A stretch of DNA of 64,000 nt from Polyangium mundeleinium (lineage in GTDB: Bacteria > Myxococcota_A > Polyangia > Polyangiales > Polyangiaceae). How positions within the stretch are numbered: position 1 is the first letter of the stretch; the number at the start of each line of letters is the position of its first letter. A program made the translations under genes and the position numbers. Below, piece after piece: positions 1-8,298 of this stretch. The notes beneath the pieces are model-generated. The model saw nothing but the letters and a program-made list of their open reading frames with translations. It was not told the DNA's origin and made no database searches. The DNA lies in contig NZ_JAQNDO010000001.1 of NCBI RefSeq assembly GCF_028369105.1, forward strand, positions 8,154,501 to 8,218,500, read 5' to 3'.

Positions 1-897
1 GGAAGGAATGAAGACCGGAATGACCCGCAGCCGGTACATGAGGTCGGCGCGGAACCGGCCCGCCTCGACCTCTTTTCGCAAAGCGCGGTGCGTGGCCGAG
101 ACGAAACGCACGTCGACGGGGACGGGCTCGCGCGCGCCCACGGGAAGGACAGAGCGCGTCTCGACCACGCGAAGGAGCTTCGCCTGAAGCTCGAGCGGCA
201 TCTCCGCGATCTCGTCGAGGAACAACGTGCCGCGGTGCGCGAGCTGCACGTGCCCGGGTGTATCGCGGACCGCGCCCGTGAAGGCGCCGCGCGCGTGCCC
301 GAAGAGCTCGCTTTCGAGCAGATGAGAGGGCAACGCCGCGCAATTGATGGCGCGAAACGGCCCCTTGCGCCGCCCCGAGAGCGCGTGAATGGCGCTCGCC
401 ACGAGCTCTTTGCCCGCGCCCGTCTCGCCGCGCACGAGCACCGTCACGTCGTCCCCCGCGACCCGCTCGAGCACGCGAAACATCACTTTCATCGCCGGGT
501 CCTGCGTCCACATGCCGTGGAACAGGACCTCGCCCGCCTCGAACGACTCGCCGGCGTCCTCGAGCAAAAGGAGCGTGCCCACCCGCGCGCGCCCGTGCGT
601 CACGGGCAGCGACCGCACGCGCACGAGGCGCCGGCCGGACCCGCGCGGCGGGAGAATGGCCTGCACCGGCCGCCCCTCCGCGAGCGCCTCGGCCACGGGG
701 CGTTTCTCACAGTCGCCACACAAGAGCTTGGGGGCCGACGCGTGGGGCGGGATCTCGACGCCGAGCAGCTCCGACGCCGCCGGCGTGGACAGGACGATCC
801 GGAGCTCCGCGTCGAGGACGAGGGCCGCCCCCGAGGCAGCCTCGAGGGCGCGCGTGATCACGTCCTCGGTCGATGGGGCGGGAGGTTTGCGGGGCAC
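1..897 (-). CDS. Sigma-54-dependent transcriptional activator (PAS + AAA+ domain), 3' end outside window
   Basis: Bacterial enhancer-binding protein that would remodel sigma-54 RNA polymerase by ATP hydrolysis. Residues about 10-110 look like a PAS-type sensory domain. The AAA+ domain follows, with Walker A GETGAGKE near residue 155, the sigma-54 contact loop GAFTGA near 205 and Walker B GTLFLDEIAE near 225. The reading frame runs off the left edge, so the rest of the AAA+ domain and the expected Fis-type HTH are not seen. The start is taken as GTG at 897. An in-frame ATT lies slightly upstream and no ATG is available, so the start is uncertain. It begins 31 bases after the stop of the Blh-like hydrolase on the same strand, which suggests co-transcription. 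The family is certain; the target promoters are unknown. Confidence 0.88.
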   Translation of the reverse strand, partial: MPRKPPAPSTEDVITRALEAASGAALVLDAELRIVLSTPAASELLGVEIPPHASAPKLLCGDCEKRPVAEALAEGRPVQAILPPRGSGRRLVRVRSLPVTHGRARVGTLLLLEDAGESFEAGEVLFHGMWTQDPAMKVMFRVLERVAGDDVTVLVRGETGAGKELVASAIHALSGRRKGPFRAINCAALPSHLLESELFGHARGAFTGAVRDTPGHVQLAHRGTLFLDEIAEMPLELQAKLLRVVETRSVLPVGAREPVPVDVRFVSATHRALRKEVEAGRFRADLMYRLRVIPVFIPS

Positions 898-928
898 GCC
901 CGCAATGTAACATGTTGCAACGCGTGTT

Positions 929-1834
929 TCAGCTCGCGCTCGCTCCCTTCCGCGCCCCGTCGTCGTCCACGGGCTTGCGGAGGTTCAGGGGGATGCGGAG
1001 GTACCGGACGCCGTTCTCGTGCTCGGCGGGCAGGCGCCCGGCGTCGATGTTCACTTGCACGCTCTGCCAGAGCAAGCGCGGCGCCGCGAGCGTCGCGTCC
1101 CGCGCATTGCGGAGCGCCACGAAATCGGGGCGCGTGGTGTCGGCGCGGAGCTGGATGTTTTCCCGCTTGGATCTCCCGATCGTGGTCTCGGCGCGCATCG
1201 GGCGGCCGCCAGGCTGGTAATCGTGACCCACGAAGACGCGCGTCTCGTCCGGCAGGGCGTACAGTTTGTCGTGAACCGACGTATAAAGCGCGTCGGCCGA
1301 GCCCTCCGGAAAATCGCAGCGCCCCGTGCCGTAATCCTCGATGAACAGGGCGTCCCCCGTGAAGACCGCATCGCCGATGTGGTAGGACACGCAGCCGGGC
1401 GTGTGGCCGGGCGTCGAGATCGTCTCGATGCGCAAGGTGCCGGCTTCGAGGATCTGGCCGTCTTCGAGGAGCAGGTCGAACTGGCTGCCGTCGGTCCGGA
1501 ACGTCGGGGGCATGTCGAACACGGTCTTGAAGACCTTCTGCACCTCGCGAATCCCCACGCCGGTGGCGCTGCGGCCGCCGAAGCGCTTCTTGAGCCAGGG
1601 CGTGGCCGTCAGGTGATCGGCGTGCGCGTGCGTCTCGAGCGTCCAGCGCAGCGTCAAGCCTGCTTTTTCGAGGAACGCCGCGATCGTTTCGACCGAGGCC
1701 GTGCTCACCGTGGAGGACATGGGCTCGTAATCGAGCACCGAGTCGATGACCACCGCGTCCTTCGAGTTCGGATCATACACCACGTAGGTCAGCGTGAAGG
1801 TGGCGGGATCGAAGAAGGGCTCGACGTGAAACAT
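929..1834 (-). CDS. Blh/ETHE1-like MBL-fold hydrolase (probable persulfide dioxygenase)
   Basis: Metallo-beta-lactamase-fold protein of 301 residues, resembling the Blh (BigR-regulated) and ETHE1 persulfide dioxygenases that oxidise glutathione persulfide to sulfite. Metal-binding motifs visible are THAHADHL near residue 67, PGHTPG near 143, GDALF near 160 and HDYQPGG near 204. The GRCDF segment corresponds to the GRTDF motif of ETHE1 proteins. The start at 1834 (MFHVEP) is chosen because a GGAG ribosome site lies about 6 bases upstream and family alignment begins there. An in-frame extension to 1915 looks untranslated. A sigma-54 activator follows directly on the same strand. Upstream lies a perfect 9-bp inverted repeat that may be an operator. 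The substrate is inferred from family resemblance. Confidence 0.85.
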   Translation of the reverse strand: MFHVEPFFDPATFTLTYVVYDPNSKDAVVIDSVLDYEPMSSTVSTASVETIAAFLEKAGLTLRWTLETHAHADHLTATPWLKKRFGGRSATGVGIREVQKVFKTVFDMPPTFRTDGSQFDLLLEDGQILEAGTLRIETISTPGHTPGCVSYHIGDAVFTGDALFIEDYGTGRCDFPEGSADALYTSVHDKLYALPDETRVFVGHDYQPGGRPMRAETTIGRSKRENIQLRADTTRPDFVALRNARDATLAAPRLLWQSVQVNIDAGRLPAEHENGVRYLRIPLNLRKPVDDDGARKGASAS

Positions 1835-1914
1835 GGCTCCACGCTGCAAAGCAAAGAGCGGGCCAACACAAGCCGCGCGGAAGGCAGGCCGGGAAGCTGG
1901 GGGCCGGCGGGGCA

Positions 1915-1933
1915 TGTTTCACGCCGTGAAACA
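1915..1933. promoter_or_regulatory. Perfect 9-bp inverted repeat, candidate operator
   Basis: TGTTTCACG-C-CGTGAAACA, perfect over both arms with a single central base. It sits 80 bases upstream of the Blh-like start and about 120 bases before the PAS-STAS start on the other strand, so it could serve either gene. A further half-site, CGTGAAACA, lies at 1824-1832 across the Blh-like start codon. The arms TGTTTCAC/GTGAAACA match ParB-binding parS half-sites, but three bases separate them where parS has none. Confidence 0.5.
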
Positions 1934-2054
1934 CGCCCCCCACGGCTGCGCGCGCGGAGCGCAAAAATCATGTTTTCCGCGTGGCTCGCAAGTATCATCC
2001 GGCGCTTCGACCGGGACACCTTGGCGCCCGGACGAGCCCCTGGAGGAAAATTTG

Positions 2055-2969
2055 ATGGCCCCCACTCGACCCATCCCTCTCGAAGAGGTCCCCATCACGA
2101 GCGAATCCGACCTGCAAAAGCTGGCCATGGACGTGTCCATGGAGGGGCTGTCCATCCTCGCAGGTGACACCTATTGGTACATGAACCGCGCCCATGGCAT
2201 GGTGCTCGGCTACGAGCCCGAGGAGCTGATCGGCAAAACATGGCGTTTGCTCTACGACGACGCCGAAAGGACACGTATCGAACGAGATCTCTTCCCCATC
2301 CTGGGAGAACACGGCAAATGGTCGGGCGAGGTCCGGGGGCGACATCGCGCCGGCCATTCCGTGGACCTCGAGATCTCGCTCACGAGATTGCCTGCGAACC
2401 CGCTCATGCCGACCGGGGGCCTGATTTGCACATGCCGTGACATCGTCGCGCGCAAGCAGGCCGAGCAGATCCTTCGCCGCACCTTGGAAGATCAGATCCG
2501 CACGAACGAGGAGCGCGAAGGCGCCATTCAAGCGCTGGAGGCCACGCAACGCGAGCTCATGGAGAAGATCGCGACCATCGAGCGGCAACGCAGCGCCCTG
2601 CGCGACATGAGCGTGCCCATCCTCGAGCTGTGGGACGACGTCCTCACGCTGCCCATTGTGGGGATCATCGATAGCCAGCGAGCGGCGGACATGACGGAGC
2701 GGCTGCTCGGTCGTATCGGCGAGCGGCGCACGCGCGGGGTCATCCTCGATTTGACGGGCGTCGAGGTCGTCGACACCATGACCGCCGCGCACCTCGTCAA
2801 GCTCAGCCAGGCGGCCTCGTTGCTCGGCTCCTTTTGCGTGCTCACGGGCATCGGGCCCCAGGTCGCGCAGACGCTGACGCTCATGGGGATCGATCTGGGC
2901 GGCCTGACCACCGCTCGGAGCCTGCGGGACGGCCTGCGCATCTGCCTCACGCGGATCGGGCGCGCCTGA
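2055..2969 (+). CDS. PAS-STAS regulator, RsbR-like (stressosome-type)
   Basis: Cytoplasmic regulator of 304 residues. A PAS domain occupies about residues 20-130 (with LGYEPEELIGKTW). A predicted coiled-coil linker (EREGAIQALEATQRELMEKI) follows, and a C-terminal STAS domain spans about 195-300. The STAS core DLTGVEVVDTMTAAHL near residue 232 matches RsbR proteins, in which Thr residues in this region are phosphorylated by the partner kinase RsbT. No RsbT, RsbS or RsbX homologue is adjacent. The ATG at 2055 is preceded by GGAGGAAAA, an excellent ribosome site. The stop abuts the stop of the convergent methyltransferase with no spacer. A related protein lies at 3766 and a third at 38439-39650. 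Input signal and output partner are unknown. Confidence 0.85.
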   Translation: MAPTRPIPLEEVPITSESDLQKLAMDVSMEGLSILAGDTYWYMNRAHGMVLGYEPEELIGKTWRLLYDDAERTRIERDLFPILGEHGKWSGEVRGRHRAGHSVDLEISLTRLPANPLMPTGGLICTCRDIVARKQAEQILRRTLEDQIRTNEEREGAIQALEATQRELMEKIATIERQRSALRDMSVPILELWDDVLTLPIVGIIDSQRAADMTERLLGRIGERRTRGVILDLTGVEVVDTMTAAHLVKLSQAASLLGSFCVLTGIGPQVAQTLTLMGIDLGGLTTARSLRDGLRICLTRIGRA

Positions 2970-3602
2970 TCACGCTCCTCCCCCGACGCGACACCGATAA
3001 TAGAGCTGCCGCTCGACCTGCTCCTCGGCCGGGAAGTTCACCACCTCCATATCGAGGATCTCGAACCCCGCCTCCCGCAGGACGCCCTCGAGCTCCTCTT
3101 GCGGATACGCGCTCACGTGGATGGCGTGACCGAGGAAGGGAAGCTCGAAAAAGTCGAAATCCCCCTCCACCATCGAAACCACGAGGTACCCGCCCGGCCG
3201 CAGGGCGCGGGTGATCTTGCCCAGCGCGGCAGGAATCTCCGACTTTCGCAGCATGAGCAGCGAAAAGAAGGCCGCGACCCCGCCGAACGAGCCGGGCTCG
3301 GGCGAAAAGGTCACCATGTCCACCTGCTCGAAGGTCGCGCCCGGGGCATTCCGCCGCGCGAGCCGCAGCATCTCCTTCGAGACGTCGATGCCGTGCACGG
3401 AGAGCCCTGCCTCCACGAGCAACTTCGCCGTGGGGATTCCGCTGCCGCACCCCACGTCGAGCACCCGATCGCCCGGGGCGAGGCGCTCGGCGAGCCACCG
3501 CGTGGCCTCCACCTGCGCGCGCTTGTCCGCGAATACCTCGTCGTATTTCTCGCCGATGGCGTCGAAGGCCGCGGCCTGCTCGGTGATCTCGTCCTTGCTC
3601 AT
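2970..3602 (-). CDS. Class I SAM-dependent methyltransferase
   Basis: Methyltransferase of 210 residues with Rossmann motif I VLDVGCGSG near residue 46, the acidic end of strand 2 at GIDVSKEM and a post-motif segment LRPGGYLVVSM. It most resembles small-molecule methyltransferases (methyltransferase type 11/25 group); the substrate cannot be told. The ATG at 3602 (MSKDEIT) is chosen over an in-frame upstream codon because GAGGAG lies at the right distance. It is convergent with the PAS-STAS gene at 2055 and divergent from the second PAS-STAS gene at 3766, with a 163-base intergenic region that should hold both promoters. Confidence 0.85.
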   Translation of the reverse strand: MSKDEITEQAAAFDAIGEKYDEVFADKRAQVEATRWLAERLAPGDRVLDVGCGSGIPTAKLLVEAGLSVHGIDVSKEMLRLARRNAPGATFEQVDMVTFSPEPGSFGGVAAFFSLLMLRKSEIPAALGKITRALRPGGYLVVSMVEGDFDFFELPFLGHAIHVSAYPQEELEGVLREAGFEILDMEVVNFPAEEQVERQLYYRCRVGGGA

Positions 3603-3765
3603 GGTCTCCTCGGGCGGGCTCGCTACCACGGCCGCGCGCGCGTCGGAAGCGTGGCGCCCCGCCGCGATGCATCACAACAAAATTCCGACGCCACTCCACG
3701 CCTCTCGCGCGTCGACGTCGACCGCCCATGCTGATACGTTCGATTGTTGGCGGAGGTGGGGAACC

Positions 3766-4941
3766 GTGGCGACGGAACAAGCCGAGCATCCCTTCGAAGC
3801 ATTCTTCCGTACCTATCCAGGCGCATTCGTGATCTTGAGCCCCGGGGGCGAAGTGATTGCGATGAACGCCGCTGCCCGCGCGCTCGCCGGCGAGCAGCTC
3901 GCGCCGGGGGCCCGCGTCGCGGAGCACGCGCACCCGGACGACGCGCTCGCCCTCACGCAGGCCCTCGGGCTCGTCAAGGACGACGGCGCGCCCGCGCGTT
4001 TCACGTGCCGCGCGCGACAACCCAACGGTGGGATGCTGGCCCTCACGTGGCAAATCTGGCGCGCGCCGGGGCGGCCCGATCTCTTCGCCACGCTCTCGCT
4101 CGCCGACAGCGCACACGCGCACACGCGCGAGGCCTCGCGCGAGGCGGAGACGACCCCGGAAAAGCCCATCTCCGAGCGCGTGCTCCGCGCCCTCCTCGAT
4201 CACCTCGACATCATCGCGTGGGTCACGGACAAGGACGGCATTTACACGTTCTACGACGGCAAGGCGCTCGCGGCGTTCGGGGCCTCGCCGGGGCAGCTCC
4301 TCGGGCAAAGCCTGTTCGACGTCTTCGGCGACCACATCAGCCCCCCCATGCGCGCGGCGCTCGACGGCACGCCGGGGCGCGAATCCGTGCACATCGTCGG
4401 CTCCCACTGGGACAATGTCTACTTGCCCATCCACGACGCTGGCAATACGTTCGCGGGCGTGATCGGCATCTCGCAGAACATGAACGAGGGCCAGCGCATC
4501 CGGGAGGAGCTCGAAGCGCGGCTCGCCCTCATCGAGCGCCAGGAGGCGGTGATCCGCGACCTCGAGACGCCGATCATCCAGGTATGGGAGAACGTGCTCA
4601 CCTTGCCCATGATCGGCGTCGTGGACAGCCACCGCGCCGCGCGGGTCATGGATGACTTGCTCGGCGCTGTCTCCCGCAGCTCCGCTCGTTTTGCCATTCT
4701 CGACCTGACCGGCGTGGAGGTCGTGGACACGGCCACGGCGTATCACCTCGTGCAGATGGTCCACGCCATTCGCTTGCTCGGCGCCGAGGGCATCCTCACG
4801 GGCATCCGGCCCACCGTGGCCCAGACCCTCATCTCGCTCGGCGTGGACCTGTCCGGCATTCCCACGCACGGGACCTTGCGGCACGGCCTCGCCTTCTGCA
4901 TCCGGCGCCTGGAAAACAAAACACGGAGGACCTCGGTTTGA
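3766..4941 (+). CDS. PAS-PAS-STAS regulator, RsbR-like
   Basis: Regulator of 391 residues, paralogous to the protein at 2055. A first PAS-like domain covers about residues 8-120, a second about 140-245 (LLDHLDIIAWVTDKDGIYTF), followed by a short helical linker and a STAS domain at about 270-385 with DLTGVEVVDTATAYHL. The start is GTG at 3766 with GGAGGTGGGG just upstream, which is a strong ribosome site. Its TGA overlaps the ATG of the next gene (an outer-membrane protein), so translation is probably coupled. That coupling is the only clue to output: the regulator and the envelope protein may act in one signalling unit. The phosphorylation partner is not in the window. Confidence 0.85.
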   Translation: MATEQAEHPFEAFFRTYPGAFVILSPGGEVIAMNAAARALAGEQLAPGARVAEHAHPDDALALTQALGLVKDDGAPARFTCRARQPNGGMLALTWQIWRAPGRPDLFATLSLADSAHAHTREASREAETTPEKPISERVLRALLDHLDIIAWVTDKDGIYTFYDGKALAAFGASPGQLLGQSLFDVFGDHISPPMRAALDGTPGRESVHIVGSHWDNVYLPIHDAGNTFAGVIGISQNMNEGQRIREELEARLALIERQEAVIRDLETPIIQVWENVLTLPMIGVVDSHRAARVMDDLLGAVSRSSARFAILDLTGVEVVDTATAYHLVQMVHAIRLLGAEGILTGIRPTVAQTLISLGVDLSGIPTHGTLRHGLAFCIRRLENKTRRTSV

Positions 4942-5540
4942 TGCGCCCGCAGCAGCTCCTCGTGGCCCTCGTGTGCCTCCTCGGCTCCCCTGCCCTGGCG
5001 CGCGCCGAAGAAGCCCCGCCCCCGCCTTCGCACGAGCCCGCCCCGCGCGGGGAGCTCTTCGTGGCCGTCTCCTCGGCCGTCGGTACGACGGATTGGCGCA
5101 CCGACGTCACGGGGTATGGCGGCATTGCGCTCGGCCTGCGGCTCTTCGGCGTCGTGACCCCGTTCGCCGAGGGGCGCCTCGGGTATGGCACGGTCGATCA
5201 GCGCTTGCTCACGTTTTTATCGCTCGGCGTCCGCGCGGGGTGGCAAGCGACCCCCCTCGTGTATCCGCGGGCCCACGTGGGGTTCGTCCACCAACACGAG
5301 GAGTCGATGGCCTCGGTCGCCGAGGAGCCGGCCGGCGCGGTGCTCGGCATTGGCCCCGGCATTCGCCACCGGGCCGGCGTGCAATTCGGCCTCGGCTGTG
5401 ACTTCACGTTGCTCCGCCGAACGAAATTCACGCTGGCCCTCGGCCCCGAGCTCGTGGGCGCCTACCTCGGGTATTCGAGTGGGCCGAACTGGTACGGGTT
5501 CGTGGGCGCGAATCTCGGCGCCCATTTCCCTTTGTTCTGA
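4941..5540 (+). CDS. Outer-membrane beta-barrel-like protein
   Basis: Protein of 199 residues with a signal peptide (cleavage after ALARA), a short Pro-rich linker and alternating aromatic/glycine strands (GGIALGLRLFG, GRLGYGTVD) that end in a terminal Phe. That pattern is typical of small outer-membrane barrels. The ATG at 4941 shares a base with the stop of the PAS-STAS gene, and ACACGGAGGA upstream gives a good ribosome site. The mono-haem lipoprotein follows 8 bases after its stop. No specific family was recognised; a role as an envelope sensor or porin is inference. Confidence 0.7.
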   Translation: MRPQQLLVALVCLLGSPALARAEEAPPPPSHEPAPRGELFVAVSSAVGTTDWRTDVTGYGGIALGLRLFGVVTPFAEGRLGYGTVDQRLLTFLSLGVRAGWQATPLVYPRAHVGFVHQHEESMASVAEEPAGAVLGIGPGIRHRAGVQFGLGCDFTLLRRTKFTLALGPELVGAYLGYSSGPNWYGFVGANLGAHFPLF

Positions 5541-5548
5541 GGACCTCG

Positions 5549-5911
5549 ATGCGCCCCCTGCACCACCTCGCGCTCGCCACGGCCCCCTTCCTTCTGGCCG
5601 CATGCAGCCTCTTCTACACGGACATGGAGGACTGGGTTTGCCCTCCCGAGGGAACACAGCTCACCTACGAGAATTTCGGCGCGGCGTTCATGAACGCCCA
5701 TTGCCAGAGCTGCCACGCCTCCACGGCCACGGATCGCGCCGGCGCGCCGGGGGAGTTCATCTTCGACACGAAATCGCAGATTCAGCGGCACAGGGCGCGC
5801 ATTTTCGCGCGGAGCGCCGCGGAGAACGACTCGATGCCGCCCGGCCCCGACGATCCGCCGCTCGACGATCGCATCAAGCTCGCCGACTGGCTCGCCTGCG
5901 GCGCGCCCTGA
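5549..5911 (+). CDS. Small lipoprotein with one c-type haem motif
   Basis: Lipoprotein of 120 residues: signal peptide with lipobox LAAC at residues 16-19, then a single haem attachment motif CQSCH near residue 51, NDSMPPG near 92 whose Met could be the axial ligand, and a conserved C-terminal ADWLACGAP. This matches the short mono-haem cytochrome domains common in myxobacterial lipoproteins. It is third in a unit with the PAS-STAS regulator and the barrel protein, and its ribosome site (GAGGACC) overlaps the preceding stop. It converges on the S41 peptidase gene. An electron-transfer role is inferred from the motif. Confidence 0.75.
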   Translation: MRPLHHLALATAPFLLAACSLFYTDMEDWVCPPEGTQLTYENFGAAFMNAHCQSCHASTATDRAGAPGEFIFDTKSQIQRHRARIFARSAAENDSMPPGPDDPPLDDRIKLADWLACGAP

Positions 5912-5917
5912 GCCGCC

Positions 5918-7066
5918 TCACCGCGAAGGCTTCGCAGGCTCGCCGCTCTCGAGCTCGCGCAATCGTTCTTCGAGGGACTTCTTCAGCTCGGGCTCGGAGA
6001 CGGCCCCGATCCGCTTCTGCAGCGCGCGCACCTGCGCCACCCGCAATGCGTCCTCCGCCGGCACGGCGATATCGGGAAGGACACCCGTGCCCTCCCAGTT
6101 CGTCTTCGTGATCGGGTTGATGGCGCGGCCCGAAGGGACGAACGCAGCGAGGTGATCCCCGAGGCGCAAGAACTCCCCCGGATTCGCCCCGCCCCACGTC
6201 GTCTCGCCGATGAGGATGCCCCGCTTCTGCGTCTGGAGGTCATACGCGAACTCCTCGGCGCCGGATCCCGTCCGTTTGCTCGTGAGCACGTAGACGTCCT
6301 TGCCCAGGTATCGCTTGCCCGGCACGCTCGGGCTCGTCCAGAACTGGCGCGTCTCGTTCTTCGGGCGATCGTAGATGTCGTTGAGGTGCACGGCGCCCTC
6401 GAAGAAATAACTGCACAGCGCGGCCACGAGCTCCGGATCACCGCCGCCGTTCCGGCGAACGTCGATGATCAGCGCGTCCGTCTCCGCGAGGAAATTCATC
6501 GCGGCGGCCGCGGCCTCCACCCCGCGCCCGACGAAACTGAAGGAGCGCACCTCCACATAACCGATGTTCCCGGGCAACCGCTCCACCCGCTCGAACCCGC
6601 CGTTCAGCCGCTGCCCCTCCGCCTCGAATCGCTCGCGCTCCGCTGCCGTTGGCTCCGTTTGCAGCTCGGCCTCGGGGATCTTCTCGGCCAGGTATCGCAC
6701 GCGGAAATGCGCGTCTTTCAAGACCTCGTTCACGTGCGTCGTGAGCGCCGCGGCCAGCGCGTGCCCCGTGGTCAGCTTGTCGTATTCGCCACGCTTGCGC
6801 CGGGCCTCCACCGCGGCCCGCACCAGCTTGGTTTTCTCGGGAAACACGTACCGCGCATCGAGGTTTTTGAGGAGCGCGTCGATCGCGGCATTGCGCTCCG
6901 CGGGCGTCACCGGTCCGTCGGGACCGCGGGGGGGCGGGGCATCCGCCTCCACGGCCATCTGCGGCGAAGGGCTCGCCAGGATTGGTCCCCGGGCCGGCGC
7001 GGCCGCACCCCCGCAGGCCACGACGAACAAAAGTGGCAAGACCCCGAGCCCCGTCCTCCTTCGCAT
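5918..7066 (-). CDS. S41-family peptidase (IRBP/tail-specific protease-like) lipoprotein
   Basis: Protein of 382 residues. An N-terminal lipobox (FVVAC near residue 18) indicates a lipid anchor. A helical N-terminal domain (PVTPAERNAAIDALLKNLD) resembles the IRBP/S41 N-domain. The peptidase core follows with DVRRNGGGDP and the nucleophile region TGSGAEEF near residue 265. There is no PDZ domain, as in the IRBP-like subgroup. The start at 7066 has AAGGAG eight bases upstream; a much longer in-frame reading is not credible. It is divergent from the multihaem cytochrome gene at 7231. Probable role: processing or degradation of periplasmic or extracellular peptides. Confidence 0.82.
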   Translation of the reverse strand: MRRRTGLGVLPLLFVVACGGAAAPARGPILASPSPQMAVEADAPPPRGPDGPVTPAERNAAIDALLKNLDARYVFPEKTKLVRAAVEARRKRGEYDKLTTGHALAAALTTHVNEVLKDAHFRVRYLAEKIPEAELQTEPTAAERERFEAEGQRLNGGFERVERLPGNIGYVEVRSFSFVGRGVEAAAAAMNFLAETDALIIDVRRNGGGDPELVAALCSYFFEGAVHLNDIYDRPKNETRQFWTSPSVPGKRYLGKDVYVLTSKRTGSGAEEFAYDLQTQKRGILIGETTWGGANPGEFLRLGDHLAAFVPSGRAINPITKTNWEGTGVLPDIAVPAEDALRVAQVRALQKRIGAVSEPELKKSLEERLRELESGEPAKPSR

Positions 7067-7230
7067 GCGCCAAACTCCTTCCCTGTCCGCTTCTACGATC
7101 GTCCGCCGTTCGGGTGACGACGCCACGAGCCCCTCGTGACGGGGGAGCAGGATTTTGACGCCCTCGTGCTTCGAGGAGAGCGCGAGGGATTGCGCTTGAC
7201 ACGGCGTGCCCTTCGGAATTCCCATCATGC

Positions 7231-8298
7231 ATGCGAACGCGCGGCCTGCTGCTCTTTCTCGTGTCCTGCGCGGGCGCGAGCGCGGCTCCCCCGGCGGCGC
7301 AAGACGAGGTGGCAAGGACGACCTCCGCGCCCCTCGGGGTCGACATCGCCGAGGAGAATCGGCAAGCGGCTGCGAATGCGCGTTGCGAAGGCTGTCACGA
7401 GGACGTGGCGGCCGAGTGGCGTGGCTCGCTGCACCAGCGCTCGTGGAGCGATCCGGTCTTCCTCGCTGCATATTCGATCGAACCCCTGCCCTTTTGCCGC
7501 GGCTGCCACGCGCCGGCGGCCGATCCCCAAAAGCCACCGGATCCCGGCGCGCGCGCCATGGGCGTCGGGTGCGTGACCTGCCACGCGGATCTCGCGGCGG
7601 AGCCCGCGCTCGCGGGCCCAACGCCGCACCGGAGCCGCTCGACGCCGGGATTCGATACGGCCGCCACTTGCGACGGCTGCCACGAGTTCGACTTCCCCCG
7701 GCGCAAAGGCGCGCGCATGCAAGCGACCCTCACGGAGCACCGCACGAGCCAGCATGCCGGTACACCTTGCCAAACCTGCCACATGAAACCCGCGGCGCGC
7801 GCGGGAGGCCGAGCCGGCAAGGGACATCGATTCGAAGTGCGCGAGGATCCGGCTCTGCTCCGCTCGGCCGTCGAGGCCGCCGCCGCGCCGCGCAGCGATC
7901 GCTCGATCCTCGTGACCCTGCGCGCCGGCGCCGTGGGCCACGCCTTTCCCACGGGAGACCTCTTCCGCAGAATCGAAATCCGCGCCTCCGCCATGGGAAA
8001 TCCCACGCTCCGCGCCCCGGCCGTGGCCCTCCAGCGGGTCTTTCGCCTCGAAGGCTCGGAGAGCGGCTTTTCCTCGCGCATCGAGGTGCGTGACGAACGT
8101 GTCCCCGCCTCGGGCGCACCACGCGACACGGTGCTCGTCTTCCCCGACTCGATCGAGGGGCAAACCATTCGCTGGGAGGTCGTCTACCAGCGCATGGGCC
8201 CCACCCTGGCGGCGTCCTTCGGCGTGGACCTCGAACAAGACGAAATCGTCGTCGCCACAGGCACCGTCCGCATCCCCAGCCCCCCTCCCTCGCCATGA
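7231..8298 (+). CDS. Penta-haem c-type cytochrome (cytochrome c554-like)
   Basis: Exported protein of 355 residues with five haem-binding motifs: CEGCH near residue 52, CRGCH near 90, CVTCH near 114, CDGCH near 147 and CQTCH near 180. The signal peptide ends in a lipobox-like LLFLVSCAG, so it may be a lipoprotein. The haems cluster in the N-terminal half as in cytochrome c554-type proteins; the C-terminal 150 residues look like a beta-rich domain. Its stop overlaps the ATG of the next gene (ATGA), so the two are translationally coupled. It probably moves electrons in the periplasm or at the cell surface; donor and acceptor are not identifiable here. Confidence 0.85.
   Translation: MRTRGLLLFLVSCAGASAAPPAAQDEVARTTSAPLGVDIAEENRQAAANARCEGCHEDVAAEWRGSLHQRSWSDPVFLAAYSIEPLPFCRGCHAPAADPQKPPDPGARAMGVGCVTCHADLAAEPALAGPTPHRSRSTPGFDTAATCDGCHEFDFPRRKGARMQATLTEHRTSQHAGTPCQTCHMKPAARAGGRAGKGHRFEVREDPALLRSAVEAAAAPRSDRSILVTLRAGAVGHAFPTGDLFRRIEIRASAMGNPTLRAPAVALQRVFRLEGSESGFSSRIEVRDERVPASGAPRDTVLVFPDSIEGQTIRWEVVYQRMGPTLAASFGVDLEQDEIVVATGTVRIPSPPPSP

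Noticed and set aside
909..921. Overlapping palindromes AACATGTT and GTTGCAAC between the Blh-like gene and the sigma-54 activator
   Set aside because: Short and partly overlapping; 8-bp palindromes of this kind are expected by chance, and there is no second copy nearby.
88..1344. Long open frame on the plus strand across the sigma-54 activator
   Set aside because: It lies opposite a frame with full AAA+ motifs (GETGAGKE, GAFTGA), has low-complexity Arg/His-rich composition and no ribosome site; it is a high-GC shadow.
2947..4884. Open frame of 645 codons opposite the second PAS-STAS gene
   Set aside because: Antisense to a gene with clear PAS and STAS motifs; no recognisable domain and Arg-rich composition.
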